A stretch of 64,000 nucleotides of DNA from CAYQQQ01 sp964420125 (GTDB taxonomy: Bacteria > Actinomycetota > Acidimicrobiia > Acidimicrobiales > Microtrichaceae), in assembly GCA_964420125.1 (NCBI GenBank), contig CAYQQQ010000006.1, forward strand, positions 124,001-188,000, in the 5' to 3' direction. The notes under the pieces were generated by a model. It ran no database searches and was not told the origin of the DNA. It saw nothing but the letters and a program-made list of their open reading frames with translations. The translations under genes and the position numbers were made by a program. This document shows positions 31,730-39,085 of this stretch, in pieces; within the stretch, counting starts at the first letter, position 1, and each line of letters begins with the position of its first letter.

Positions 31730-33415
31730 GTGGAGCTCCACCGCCACCGCACCAGCGTCGACGCCACCGATCCCTCCGCGGTCGAGGTGCACCTGCGCCC
31801 CGACGAGCGGGGCTTCCGCTGGCGGGTGGCCAACTCCGGGCGCGCCGCGGTGACGGTCCGCTCGGTCGTCGCGGTGCACACGCTCGGCGGACTGGCCGGA
31901 CGGCTGCGGGTCTTCTGCAACGGCCACCAGTCACGCAGCGAGACCTCGACGCAGGTCCTCGGCGTCGACGTCGATCCTGCGGCCGTGCCGGGAGCTCCGC
32001 TGCTGGAGGTCCACGCCCACCACAGCGATCCCGAGGGCGCCCGTGCCGACACGCTGCGCTCCGAGCTGGTCACCGTGCTCCTCGACGACCGAGCCGCCGT
32101 GCTGGCCGGGTTCCTCGGCGGGGACCTGCACGACGGCGTGCTGTCGGTGGGTCCCGGCCAGACCGGCCAGGAGCTGCGGGTGCAGGCCTACCTGGGCGAC
32201 GTGGTGCTGCGCCCCGGCGAGGAGCGGGAGCTGCACGACGTGTGGGTGCACCCGGTGCAGGACCCACAGGCGGGACTGGCGGCGTGGGCGCAGGAGTGCG
32301 GCCGTCGTTCCCTCGCCCGCACCCGTGCCCCGCAGCAGGTCGGGTGGTGCGGTGGTCACCACTACGGAGACCACCTCGGCGAGCTGGAAGTCCGCCAGAA
32401 CCTGGCGGCGGTGGGCGGATGGCCCCTCGACGTGTTCGAGATCGACGCCGGCTACCAGGCGGCGGTGGGGGACTGGCTGGCCACCAACGAGCGCTTCCCG
32501 TCGGGGCTGGCGTCGTTGGCCGCCGCCGTGTCGAGCGCGGGGTGCCGCCCCGGTCTGTGGCTGGCGCCGTTCCTGGTGGGCGCCGACGCCGTGCTCGCCG
32601 CCGAGCATCCGGACTGGGTCGCCCGTCACCTCGACGGCGGTCCGCTCACCGCCCTCTACGACAGCCGTTGGGGAGGCTTCGTCCACGCGCTCGACACCTC
32701 GCACCCCGGTGTCCAGGACCACCTCCGGGCACTCGGCGCCGCGCTGGTCGAGCTGGGGTTCACCTACCTGAAGCTGGGCCACACCGGTGCACCGGGGCTC
32801 CCGGGGGCCTTCCACGATCCGTCGATGACGCCGGCGCAACGGGTCCGAGCCGGCCTCGACGCCCTCCGCGACGGGGTCGGCGCCTCGACGGTGCTGGTCG
32901 GCAGCGGCGCCCCGCTGGGGCCGTCGATCGGGGTGGTCGATGCCATGCGGATCGGTCCGGACGTGGCGCCGTGGTGGTCGCCACGCCAGGACCTGTGGGG
33001 CGCGCCGCCGTACCTGGGCACCATCCCCGCCACCCGCAACGCCTGGCGCAACACGATGACCCGCTCGTTCCTGCACCGGCGCCTGTGGCTCAACGACCCG
33101 GACTGCGTGCTGCTGCGCGCCGAGGACGACGACGAGCTGAGCCGCGAGCAGCTGCGCGCCTGGGCGCTGCTGGTGGCGGCCAGCGGTGGTTCGGTGATGG
33201 TCTCCGACGAGCTGGGCCTGCTGGGCCCGGGGGCACGCGACCTGCTCGAGGAGGTGCTGCGGATCTCCCGGCGGGTCGATGCCGCGGCGGTGCAGGGCGA
33301 CGTCCCCGTGTGCGACGACCTGTTCGACCAGGCCGTGCCGGGACGGCTGCGGGGCGACGGCGTGCGCTTCGAGGGCGACCCCGACCACGGCTCGGCCCGC
33401 GTGGTCACGTTCTGA
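31730..33415 (+). CDS. GH36-like alpha-galactosidase fold protein lacking the catalytic nucleophile
   Basis: 561 residues from the GTG at 31730; a GTG at 31682 would add 16. An N-terminal beta domain is followed by a TIM barrel recognisable as GH36: GWCGGHHYGDHL, DVFEIDAGYQAAVGDWL, FPSGLASL, PGLWLAPFLVGAD and DAMRIGPDVAPWW, which retains the acid/base Asp (about 411). In active relatives the strand-4 motif is YLK[I/W]D, whose Asp is the nucleophile. Here it reads TYLKLGHTG, with Gly at about 350. DDGY is also changed to DAGY. The protein is therefore predicted to be inactive or to have another function. It precedes the PimB'-like gene by 10 bp. Confidence 0.75.
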   Translation: MELHRHRTSVDATDPSAVEVHLRPDERGFRWRVANSGRAAVTVRSVVAVHTLGGLAGRLRVFCNGHQSRSETSTQVLGVDVDPAAVPGAPLLEVHAHHSDPEGARADTLRSELVTVLLDDRAAVLAGFLGGDLHDGVLSVGPGQTGQELRVQAYLGDVVLRPGEERELHDVWVHPVQDPQAGLAAWAQECGRRSLARTRAPQQVGWCGGHHYGDHLGELEVRQNLAAVGGWPLDVFEIDAGYQAAVGDWLATNERFPSGLASLAAAVSSAGCRPGLWLAPFLVGADAVLAAEHPDWVARHLDGGPLTALYDSRWGGFVHALDTSHPGVQDHLRALGAALVELGFTYLKLGHTGAPGLPGAFHDPSMTPAQRVRAGLDALRDGVGASTVLVGSGAPLGPSIGVVDAMRIGPDVAPWWSPRQDLWGAPPYLGTIPATRNAWRNTMTRSFLHRRLWLNDPDCVLLRAEDDDELSREQLRAWALLVAASGGSVMVSDELGLLGPGARDLLEEVLRISRRVDAAAVQGDVPVCDDLFDQAVPGRLRGDGVRFEGDPDHGSARVVTF

Positions 33416-33425
33416 GGGGGCGGCG

Positions 33426-34562
33426 GTGCGCGTGCTGGTGGTCACCAACGACCTGCCCCCGAGGGTGGGCGGCATCCAGTACTACGTGGACCAGCTCGCC
33501 AAGGGGCTGGTGGCCGCCGGCGACGAGGTCGTGCTGTTCGGCTCCCGCTCCCCCGGCGCGGAGGCCTGGGATGCGGAGGCCCCCTACGAGGTGGTGCGGG
33601 CCGCCACGTCGGTGCTGCTGCCGACCCCGGCGGTGCGCCGCCGGGTGCACCGCCTGGTGGAGCGCACCGGCGCCGAGGTGGTGGTGTTCGGCGCCGCCTT
33701 CCCGCTGGGCCTGATGGGGCCCGGGATCCGGGCCCGCACCGGGGTGCCCTACGTGGCCTTCACCCACGGCCTGGAGGTGTCGGCGGTGCGCGCCCCCGGG
33801 GGCTGGCTGCCCTTGCGTCGCATCGGCGACGGTGCAGGTGCCGTCACCTACGTGTCCCGTTGGTGCCGTGGTCTGCTGGAGCCGGCGTTCGGTCCACGGC
33901 CCCGCCACGTCATGCTGCCCCCGGCGGTGGATCCCACGGAGTACCACCCCGGTGTCCTCGGTGCGCCGGCGCGGCGCCGCCACGGTGTGGGCCCCGACGA
34001 GCCGCTGGTGGTGTGCGTGTCGCGGCTGGTGCCCCGCAAGGGCCAGGACGTGCTGATCGAGGGGCTCGGGGAGCTGCGCCGGCGGGTGCCCGGTGCCCGT
34101 CTGATGATCGTCGGTGGCGGTCCTCACGAGGAGCCGCTGCGTCGTCAGGCCGAGGCGGCCGGCGTGGCCGACCACGTGGTGTTCACGGGCATGGTGACCG
34201 GCGAGGAGCTGCCCGGCTGCTTCGCGGCGGCGGACGTCTTCGCCATGCCCTGCCGCGAGCGGCGTCGTGGCCTCGAGGTGGAGGCGTTCGGCATCGTGTT
34301 CATCCAGGCCGAGGCGGTGGGTGTGCCGGTGGTGGCCGGCAACATCGGCGGCGTGCCGGACTCGCTGGTGGACGGTCGCACCGGGGTGCTGGTCGACGGC
34401 ACGGACGACGCGGCGGTCGTCGACGCGCTGGCGGGGCTGCTGGGCGACGACGGCCGTCGCCGTCGGATGGGCGAGGCCGCGGCCGAGCTCGTCGCCGAGG
34501 GGTTCACCTGGCCCCACCGCACCGACGAGCTGCGCCGGCTGCTGGCCGAGGTCGCCGGCTGA
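33426..34562 (+). CDS. pimB: GT4 mannosyltransferase similar to phosphatidylinositol mannoside mannosyltransferase PimB'
   Basis: 378 residues, GT-B fold. VLVVTNDLPPRVGGIQYYVD is the acceptor-domain Gly-rich loop, VAFTHGLEVS follows, and the donor domain has VCVSRLVPRKGQDVLIEGL, LMIVGGGPHEEPLRR, VFAMPCRERRRGLEVEAFG and IVFIQAEAVGVPVVAGN. Order and wording closely follow mycobacterial PimB' (Rv2188c), which adds the second mannose to phosphatidylinositol mannoside at the inner membrane face. A related acceptor lipid is possible. The GTG follows GAGGGG and lies 10 bp after the GH36-like stop, so the two are an operon. Confidence 0.75.
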   Translation: MRVLVVTNDLPPRVGGIQYYVDQLAKGLVAAGDEVVLFGSRSPGAEAWDAEAPYEVVRAATSVLLPTPAVRRRVHRLVERTGAEVVVFGAAFPLGLMGPGIRARTGVPYVAFTHGLEVSAVRAPGGWLPLRRIGDGAGAVTYVSRWCRGLLEPAFGPRPRHVMLPPAVDPTEYHPGVLGAPARRRHGVGPDEPLVVCVSRLVPRKGQDVLIEGLGELRRRVPGARLMIVGGGPHEEPLRRQAEAAGVADHVVFTGMVTGEELPGCFAAADVFAMPCRERRRGLEVEAFGIVFIQAEAVGVPVVAGNIGGVPDSLVDGRTGVLVDGTDDAAVVDALAGLLGDDGRRRRMGEAAAELVAEGFTWPHRTDELRRLLAEVAG

Positions 34563-34595
34563 CAGCTGCGGGGGCGGATGGCCGAGTTCGCCGCG

Positions 34596-34650
34596 GGCCG
34601 AACCGGGCCGAGCCGAACCGGGCCGAGCCGGGCCGAGCCGGGCCGAGCCG
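34596..34650 (+). repeat. GGCCGAGCCG tandem repeat
   Basis: A 55-bp run built of GGCCGARCCG decamers, the last three copies identical (34621-34650). It begins the 298-bp non-coding stretch between the convergent pimB-like and ahpE-like genes. No gene is seen here. Confidence 0.8.
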
Positions 34651-34684
34651 ACTCGCTGGCAGGAGCGTCCGATCCTTCCGCGCG

Positions 34685-34766
34685 CTCTGCCTGCGGATCA
34701 CCTCTGGAGGCAGAGGACGCGACATGTCGATCGCTGCGCCTCCAGAGTCCATCTGAAGGCGCAGCG
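34685..34766 (+). other. Two adjacent hairpins with a competing pairing and a 10-codon ORF
   Basis: Hairpin 1: CTCTGCCT (34685-34692) with AGGCAGAG (34708-34715). Hairpin 2: CGCTGCGCCT (34732-34741) with AGGCGCAGCG (34757-34766), both perfect. A third pairing, CTCTGGAGGC (34702-34711) with GCCTCCAGAG (34738-34747), excludes both. Between them ATG 34724, preceded by AGAGGA, encodes MSIAAPPESI and stops at 34756. The arrangement resembles an attenuator or a structured small RNA, but no downstream gene exists on this strand; the next gene converges. Confidence 0.5.
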
Positions 34767-34860
34767 GTCCACGTCGCGAACGGCAGCGCTCGAGCCGGGC
34801 AGCCGCGCGATGGCGGCACGGTCCCCGTGACGTCGTGCGCGCGGGGCGGCCTGTGGCCGC

Positions 34861-35322
34861 TCAGACCTTGGCGAGTCCGGCGGTGTACTGCTCGAAGGGG
34901 CGCGCTTCGCCGAGGCCGCCCGAGCGGAACGTGTCGGCCACCGACCCGTCCTTGTCGACCACGACCGTGAGCCGCTCGGCGCAGCCCAGGGCGTCGTTGA
35001 AGCACCCGTAGGCCTGGGCGACCTCGCCGTGGGGCCAGCCGTCGGAGAGCAGCGGGAAGTTGTAGCCCTCCTGCTCCTTCCAGGCCTTCAGGGTGGGGGC
35101 GCGGTCGCAGGTGATGGCGAGCACCTGGTTGTCGGCGGTGTCGAAGGCGTTGAGGTTGTCGCGGAGCTCGCACAGCTCGCCCTGGCACACACCGGTGAAG
35201 GCGAAGGGGATGAACACGAGGGTCACCGACTTCTCCCCGCGGAACGACGAGAGGGTGACCTCGTTGCCGTCGGTGTCCTTGAGGGTGAAGTCGGGGGCCT
35301 GGTCGCCGGCGTTGAGGGTCAT
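34861..35322 (-). CDS. ahpE: AhpE-type peroxiredoxin
   Basis: 153 residues. GDQAPDFTLKDTDGNEVTL opens the thioredoxin-like domain and PFAFTGVCQGELCEL holds the peroxidatic Cys (T..C motif) with a second Cys four residues on, a spacing found in the AhpE/Prx6-like actinobacterial group. It reduces hydroperoxides in the cytoplasm, probably with mycothiol/mycoredoxin or thioredoxin. Start ATG with GGAG 10 bases upstream. It lies 69 bp downstream of the epoxide-hydrolase-like gene on the same strand. Confidence 0.85.
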   Translation of the reverse strand: MTLNAGDQAPDFTLKDTDGNEVTLSSFRGEKSVTLVFIPFAFTGVCQGELCELRDNLNAFDTADNQVLAITCDRAPTLKAWKEQEGYNFPLLSDGWPHGEVAQAYGCFNDALGCAERLTVVVDKDGSVADTFRSGGLGEARPFEQYTAGLAKV

Positions 35323-35391
35323 GGTGTCGGATCTCCGCTGGTGCGTCGGTGGACGGGGTCGCCGGGTCGGGTGAACCGGCAGGCCGGCGCG

Positions 35392-36393
35392 TCAGCCGAA
35401 GCGTCGCACCAACCAGTCGGTGACCAACCCGTTGACCTCCTCCGGGTATTCCTGCTGCACCCAATGGCCTGCCCTCGACACGGTGTGCAGCTCGAGGTCC
35501 GAGCACCGCTCGGGCATCCGCGCCGCGAGGTGGGGAGGCAGGGCGGCGTCCCACTCGGCGCACAGCATCAGCGCCGGGACCTCCAGCGGGGCCCGGCCCA
35601 CGTCGTGGTAGGTGGCGTCGTTGGCGTCGATGTTGCGGTACCAGTTGATCGCCCCTCGGAACCCGCTGCGCTCGAAGGCCTGCACGTAGTGGTCGAGCTC
35701 CTCGGGGGAGGCCACCGGCTCGGCCAGCCTCGGGAGGTCGTCGAGGCGGAGGAACGGGTTGAAGGTGGCGCCGGCCTCACGGGCGATCCCGTGCTCGGCG
35801 AGGCGGGAGGGGTCGACCCCGCCGACCATCAGCGCCTCGAACACGGCGCGCACGTCGCGCTCGAGCACGGGCTCGGCCACGCCGGGGCGCTGGAACCAGA
35901 GCATGTACATCTGGTCGTCCTCGTCGAACATCTCCCGCAAGCGCACCGTGGTGGGGAACGGGGTGTACGGCGTGCCGATGCCCACCACCCCGGCCACCCG
36001 ATCGGGGTGCAGGAACGGCATGGCCCAGGCCACGAAGCCGCCCCAGTCGTGGCCGACGAAGACGGCGCGCTCGATCTCCAGGCAGTCGAGCAGGTCGGCC
36101 AGGTCGCCGCAGAGCTGGCCGAGGCCGTAGGCCTCCACCGCCGCCGGCGCGGAGCTGGCCCCGTAGCCCCGTTGGTCAGGGGCGATGGCGCGGAAGCCGG
36201 CATCCGCGAGGGCGGGGAGCTGGTGGCGCCAGGAGTAGGCGAGCTCGGGGAACCCGTGGCACAGCACCACGGGCGGCCGGTCACCGCCGTCGCCGAGCTC
36301 GTGCACCGACAGGTGGACCTCCTCGGCGGGTGGCCCGGAGGGGTCGTGGCGGCCCGAGAGGGTGTGGTGCACGGCAGGGGGGAAGGCGGTCAT
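35392..36393 (-). CDS. Alpha/beta hydrolase, epoxide hydrolase-like
   Basis: 333 residues. VVLCHGFPELAYSWRHQL is the HGxP oxyanion loop, VFVGHDWGGFVAWAM has the Asp nucleophile (HDWGG), IAPDQRGYGAS is typical and SRAGHWVQQEYPEEV gives the catalytic His. The cap region contains FRGAINWYRNID with the ring-opening Tyr. This is the signature of soluble epoxide hydrolases, which convert epoxides to diols. A TACGGT -10 box (36402-36407, minus strand) ends 8 nt before the ATG, so transcription is probably leaderless; ahpE may be read through from the same promoter. Confidence 0.88.
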   Translation of the reverse strand: MTAFPPAVHHTLSGRHDPSGPPAEEVHLSVHELGDGGDRPPVVLCHGFPELAYSWRHQLPALADAGFRAIAPDQRGYGASSAPAAVEAYGLGQLCGDLADLLDCLEIERAVFVGHDWGGFVAWAMPFLHPDRVAGVVGIGTPYTPFPTTVRLREMFDEDDQMYMLWFQRPGVAEPVLERDVRAVFEALMVGGVDPSRLAEHGIAREAGATFNPFLRLDDLPRLAEPVASPEELDHYVQAFERSGFRGAINWYRNIDANDATYHDVGRAPLEVPALMLCAEWDAALPPHLAARMPERCSDLELHTVSRAGHWVQQEYPEEVNGLVTDWLVRRFG

Positions 36394-36533
36394 CGGCGCG
36401 AACCGTAGCGGAGCAGGCCGCCGCGGGGTCGGGCCCAGGATCGGGTCCGCCCTGCGCCGGACCCGGCGGACGTCGTGCGACCTGTGGCGGAGTGCCTATG
36501 GCGGAGGCCGCGACCGAGGGGTACCTTCGGGCG

Positions 36534-38327
36534 ATGCGTGCGGGACGGGTGGTGAGGTGGATCGGCGGCTTCGGCGGCGCGCTGGCGCTGGCGGTGGCCC
36601 CCTTCGGGGCCGTGGGCGCCGCACCGGCGACGACGAGCCGGAGCGAGGCCGCGGTGGTGGCCGGCCCCGACGGTCCCGGCGAACCGCTGCCGCAGCTGCA
36701 GGAGCACGCCGAGGAGCTCGACTCGGCGCTGGAGGTCGTCGAGTCGCCCTCCGAGGCCACGGAGGCGGCCGTCGAGGCGATCGAGGCGGCACCGCCCGGC
36801 GCGCTGCAGGGTTGTGCCCCCGACGAGCCCGGCGACCCCTGCGTGCGGGTCCGACCCGTCGGCGGGGAGGCCGTCGCCGAGGTGCACGCCGGCCGTGAGG
36901 CCGAGCCCGCGCCGGCGCTGCGGAGCTCGGCCACCATCGAGACCGAGCCCTCGCCGTTCGGGTCGTCGGCCGACACCTGGACGCCGCTGTGCACGGGGAA
37001 CGGCTCCGACGGGTTCCGGGTGCAGGCGGTCTACGCCTACGCGCAGAGCCAGGGGCCCCCGTCCACCCCGTACACCGACGCGGTGAAGCGGGCCGTCGCC
37101 AACACCGACCTCACGTTCTCCCGGTCGGCGTCCGCCACCGGGGGCTCGCGCAGGGTGCGCTTCGTGACCACCAGCGGCGCCGGCGGCTGCCAGGTCGACC
37201 TGGTGAAAGCACCGGTCAGCTCCGGTCTGGCCAGCTTCGACGCCCTGGTGAACGAGCTGGTCGCCGCGGGAAAGATCAGCGGCGACGAGGAGAAGAGGTG
37301 GAAGTACCTCATCTGGACCGAGGGCGACCTCGTGCCCTCCGTGCCGAGCGCCTGCGGGATCGGCCTGAGCTACTCCGACGACGTCCCCGGGACGTGGGAC
37401 AACTACAACGCCCTCACGTCCTACGCCGCGGTGAAGGCGCCCTGCTGGGACATCGACGGCGGGGGCTCGGTGCCCGCCCACGAGCTGATGCACACCCTCG
37501 GCGCCGTGCAGGACTCGGCACCCCACTACGACGGCCGGGGTCACTGCACCGACGACCACGACAACATGTGCTACGGCTCTTCCACGGTGGTGGTCCCCGG
37601 CTGCACGGACTACGCCCTGGAGGCGCTGTTCGACTGCAACCACGACGACTACTTCCACACCTCCCCGGCCGCCGGCAGCTACCTGTGCCGGTCGTGGAAC
37701 ACGGCGCGCAGCCCGTACCTGCTGGGCTACGACAGCGCCACCGGGGCCCTCGGGGCCATCCCTGCGGTGTGGGCCACTCCGTCGCAGAACCGGCTGCAGA
37801 TCCAGTGGTCGCCGCCCAACTCGTGTCCGAGCGCCAGCGCCTACCGGATCGAGGTGTCGGGCTGGGGCAGCGACGTGGTGCTCTCCGACGTGCTCTCCTA
37901 CACCGTCGACGTGCCTCCCGGCGACCGCACCATCACCGTCACCCCCTACCGGGACGGGCAGTGGTGGCCGAGCCTGGCCCGCAGCATCGTGGCCTCCTCG
38001 GTGGCGGTCGCCAACTCACTTCCCGTCGGCGGCATGGTCCTGTCGCTCAACCAGGGCAGCAACTACGGCCTGCTCGCCTGGGCGATCGATCCCGAGACCG
38101 GCGCCCCACCTCGCATGCGGGTGACGGTGGAGGGGGTCAGCAGCCGGGAGTACGACTGGAACTACACCTGGGCGGACATGCCCGCCTTCACCGGGGTGAA
38201 CGACACCCGTTCGCTGGTGTTCCTGGCGCAGCTCCCCTCGGGCACCCGGCGGGTGTGCTTCGACGCCCTCGATCCCCAGGGCGGTGGCTGGACCAACCTG
38301 GGCTGCACCACCCACACCGTCAAGTAG
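36534..38327 (+). CDS. Secreted zinc metalloprotease-like protein with C-terminal beta-sandwich domains
   Basis: 597 residues from ATG 36534; a start at 36498 would lengthen the signal. Signal peptide to about residue 33, acidic Ala/Glu-rich pro-region (to about 130), then a catalytic-type domain with VPAHELMHTLGAVQDSAPHY. That is an HExxHxxG zinc motif with Asp/His candidates for the third ligand, followed by NMCYGS, a possible Met-turn. Cysteines nearby suggest disulfides. The last 200 residues form Fn3-like and Ig-like modules (NRLQIQWSPPNSCPSASAYR; GGWTNLGC end). The metzincin-type call is inference. A TACCTT -10 box (36522-36527) ends 6 nt before the ATG. Confidence 0.7.
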   Translation: MRAGRVVRWIGGFGGALALAVAPFGAVGAAPATTSRSEAAVVAGPDGPGEPLPQLQEHAEELDSALEVVESPSEATEAAVEAIEAAPPGALQGCAPDEPGDPCVRVRPVGGEAVAEVHAGREAEPAPALRSSATIETEPSPFGSSADTWTPLCTGNGSDGFRVQAVYAYAQSQGPPSTPYTDAVKRAVANTDLTFSRSASATGGSRRVRFVTTSGAGGCQVDLVKAPVSSGLASFDALVNELVAAGKISGDEEKRWKYLIWTEGDLVPSVPSACGIGLSYSDDVPGTWDNYNALTSYAAVKAPCWDIDGGGSVPAHELMHTLGAVQDSAPHYDGRGHCTDDHDNMCYGSSTVVVPGCTDYALEALFDCNHDDYFHTSPAAGSYLCRSWNTARSPYLLGYDSATGALGAIPAVWATPSQNRLQIQWSPPNSCPSASAYRIEVSGWGSDVVLSDVLSYTVDVPPGDRTITVTPYRDGQWWPSLARSIVASSVAVANSLPVGGMVLSLNQGSNYGLLAWAIDPETGAPPRMRVTVEGVSSREYDWNYTWADMPAFTGVNDTRSLVFLAQLPSGTRRVCFDALDPQGGGWTNLGCTTHTVK

Positions 38328-38345
38328 CCCACGTCCCCTCGTGGG
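38328..38345 (+). terminator. Short hairpin directly after the metalloprotease stop codon
   Basis: CCCACG-TCCCCT-CGTGGG follows the TAG stop (38325-38327) without a gap. The six-pair GC stem in a 42-bp convergent gap suggests a terminator, although no T-tract follows. Confidence 0.45.
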
Positions 38346-38369
38346 AGCCTGCGCGAGGCGGCTCGGCCG

Positions 38370-38945
38370 TCAGTTCCAGAGGTCGTTCCACAGGTCGCCC
38401 ACCCAGCTGCCGATCTGCTTGCCGAACAGGATCGACACGGTGGTGAACACGGCCACCATCAACCCCATGACGATCCAGGTGGACAGCGGCACCGACCCCT
38501 CCTCGGGGATGCCGGGGATCCGCCGTCGGATCTGCACGATCGTGCGCTCCGCCCAGGCGAAGGGCAGCATCGCCAACCCGACGATGATGATCACCCAGCC
38601 GGGGCCGGGCAGCGGCAGCAGGGCGATGCCCACCCCGATCACCACGAACCCGCCGAACGCCCGCAGCACCCGCCGCAGCACCCCCGCCCGGGCCTCGGCC
38701 TCGGTCTCCTCCCGATGCCCGGTGAGCAGCTCCGCCTCGGTGGCCGCCTCGGCGATCGTCTCGCCGGCGTCGCGGAAGGGGTGCCGAAGCGCACCTCGGT
38801 CGGGACGGCCGGCGCCCTCCCCGGCGGTGGCGCCGTGAACCGGCGGAGCGGTCGGGGGGGTCGCGGCATCCGCACCGGGATCCGTGGCGGGCTCGCTGGC
38901 CGGATCGCCGGTCGGGGCGTCCTCAGGGGTCGGTTCCACCCCCAC
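38370..38945 (-). CDS. PGPGW-type (TIGR02611-like) small membrane protein
   Basis: 191 residues from GTG 38945; a second GTG two codons on (38939) is possible. A long disordered N-terminus rich in Pro/Ala/Asp/Thr (about 1-85) precedes two hydrophobic regions: GGFVVIGVGIALLPLPGPGW with VIIIVGLAMLPFAW, and IVMGLMVAVFTTVSILF. The PLPGPGW core identifies the PGPGW family, of unknown function, usually near the envelope. The gene is convergent with the metalloprotease gene. Confidence 0.75.
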   Translation of the reverse strand: MGVEPTPEDAPTGDPASEPATDPGADAATPPTAPPVHGATAGEGAGRPDRGALRHPFRDAGETIAEAATEAELLTGHREETEAEARAGVLRRVLRAFGGFVVIGVGIALLPLPGPGWVIIIVGLAMLPFAWAERTIVQIRRRIPGIPEEGSVPLSTWIVMGLMVAVFTTVSILFGKQIGSWVGDLWNDLWN

Positions 38946-39085
38946 AGTGTTGCCGCGTCGCCAGGGCCTCCGGCGCGCAGGACGGCGTCGCGTCGCCGCC
39001 GTCGGTCGGGTCGAACCCGAGGGGTGGGCGGCCTCGGGCCATCGGGAACGATGTGGTCGTCGGTCAACTCGGGTAGAACGGTGCC

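Noticed and set aside
34596..34650. Possible CRISPR-like repeat array
   Set aside because: Units are 10 bp, directly abutting, with no spacers, and no cas genes are nearby. Simple tandem repeat.
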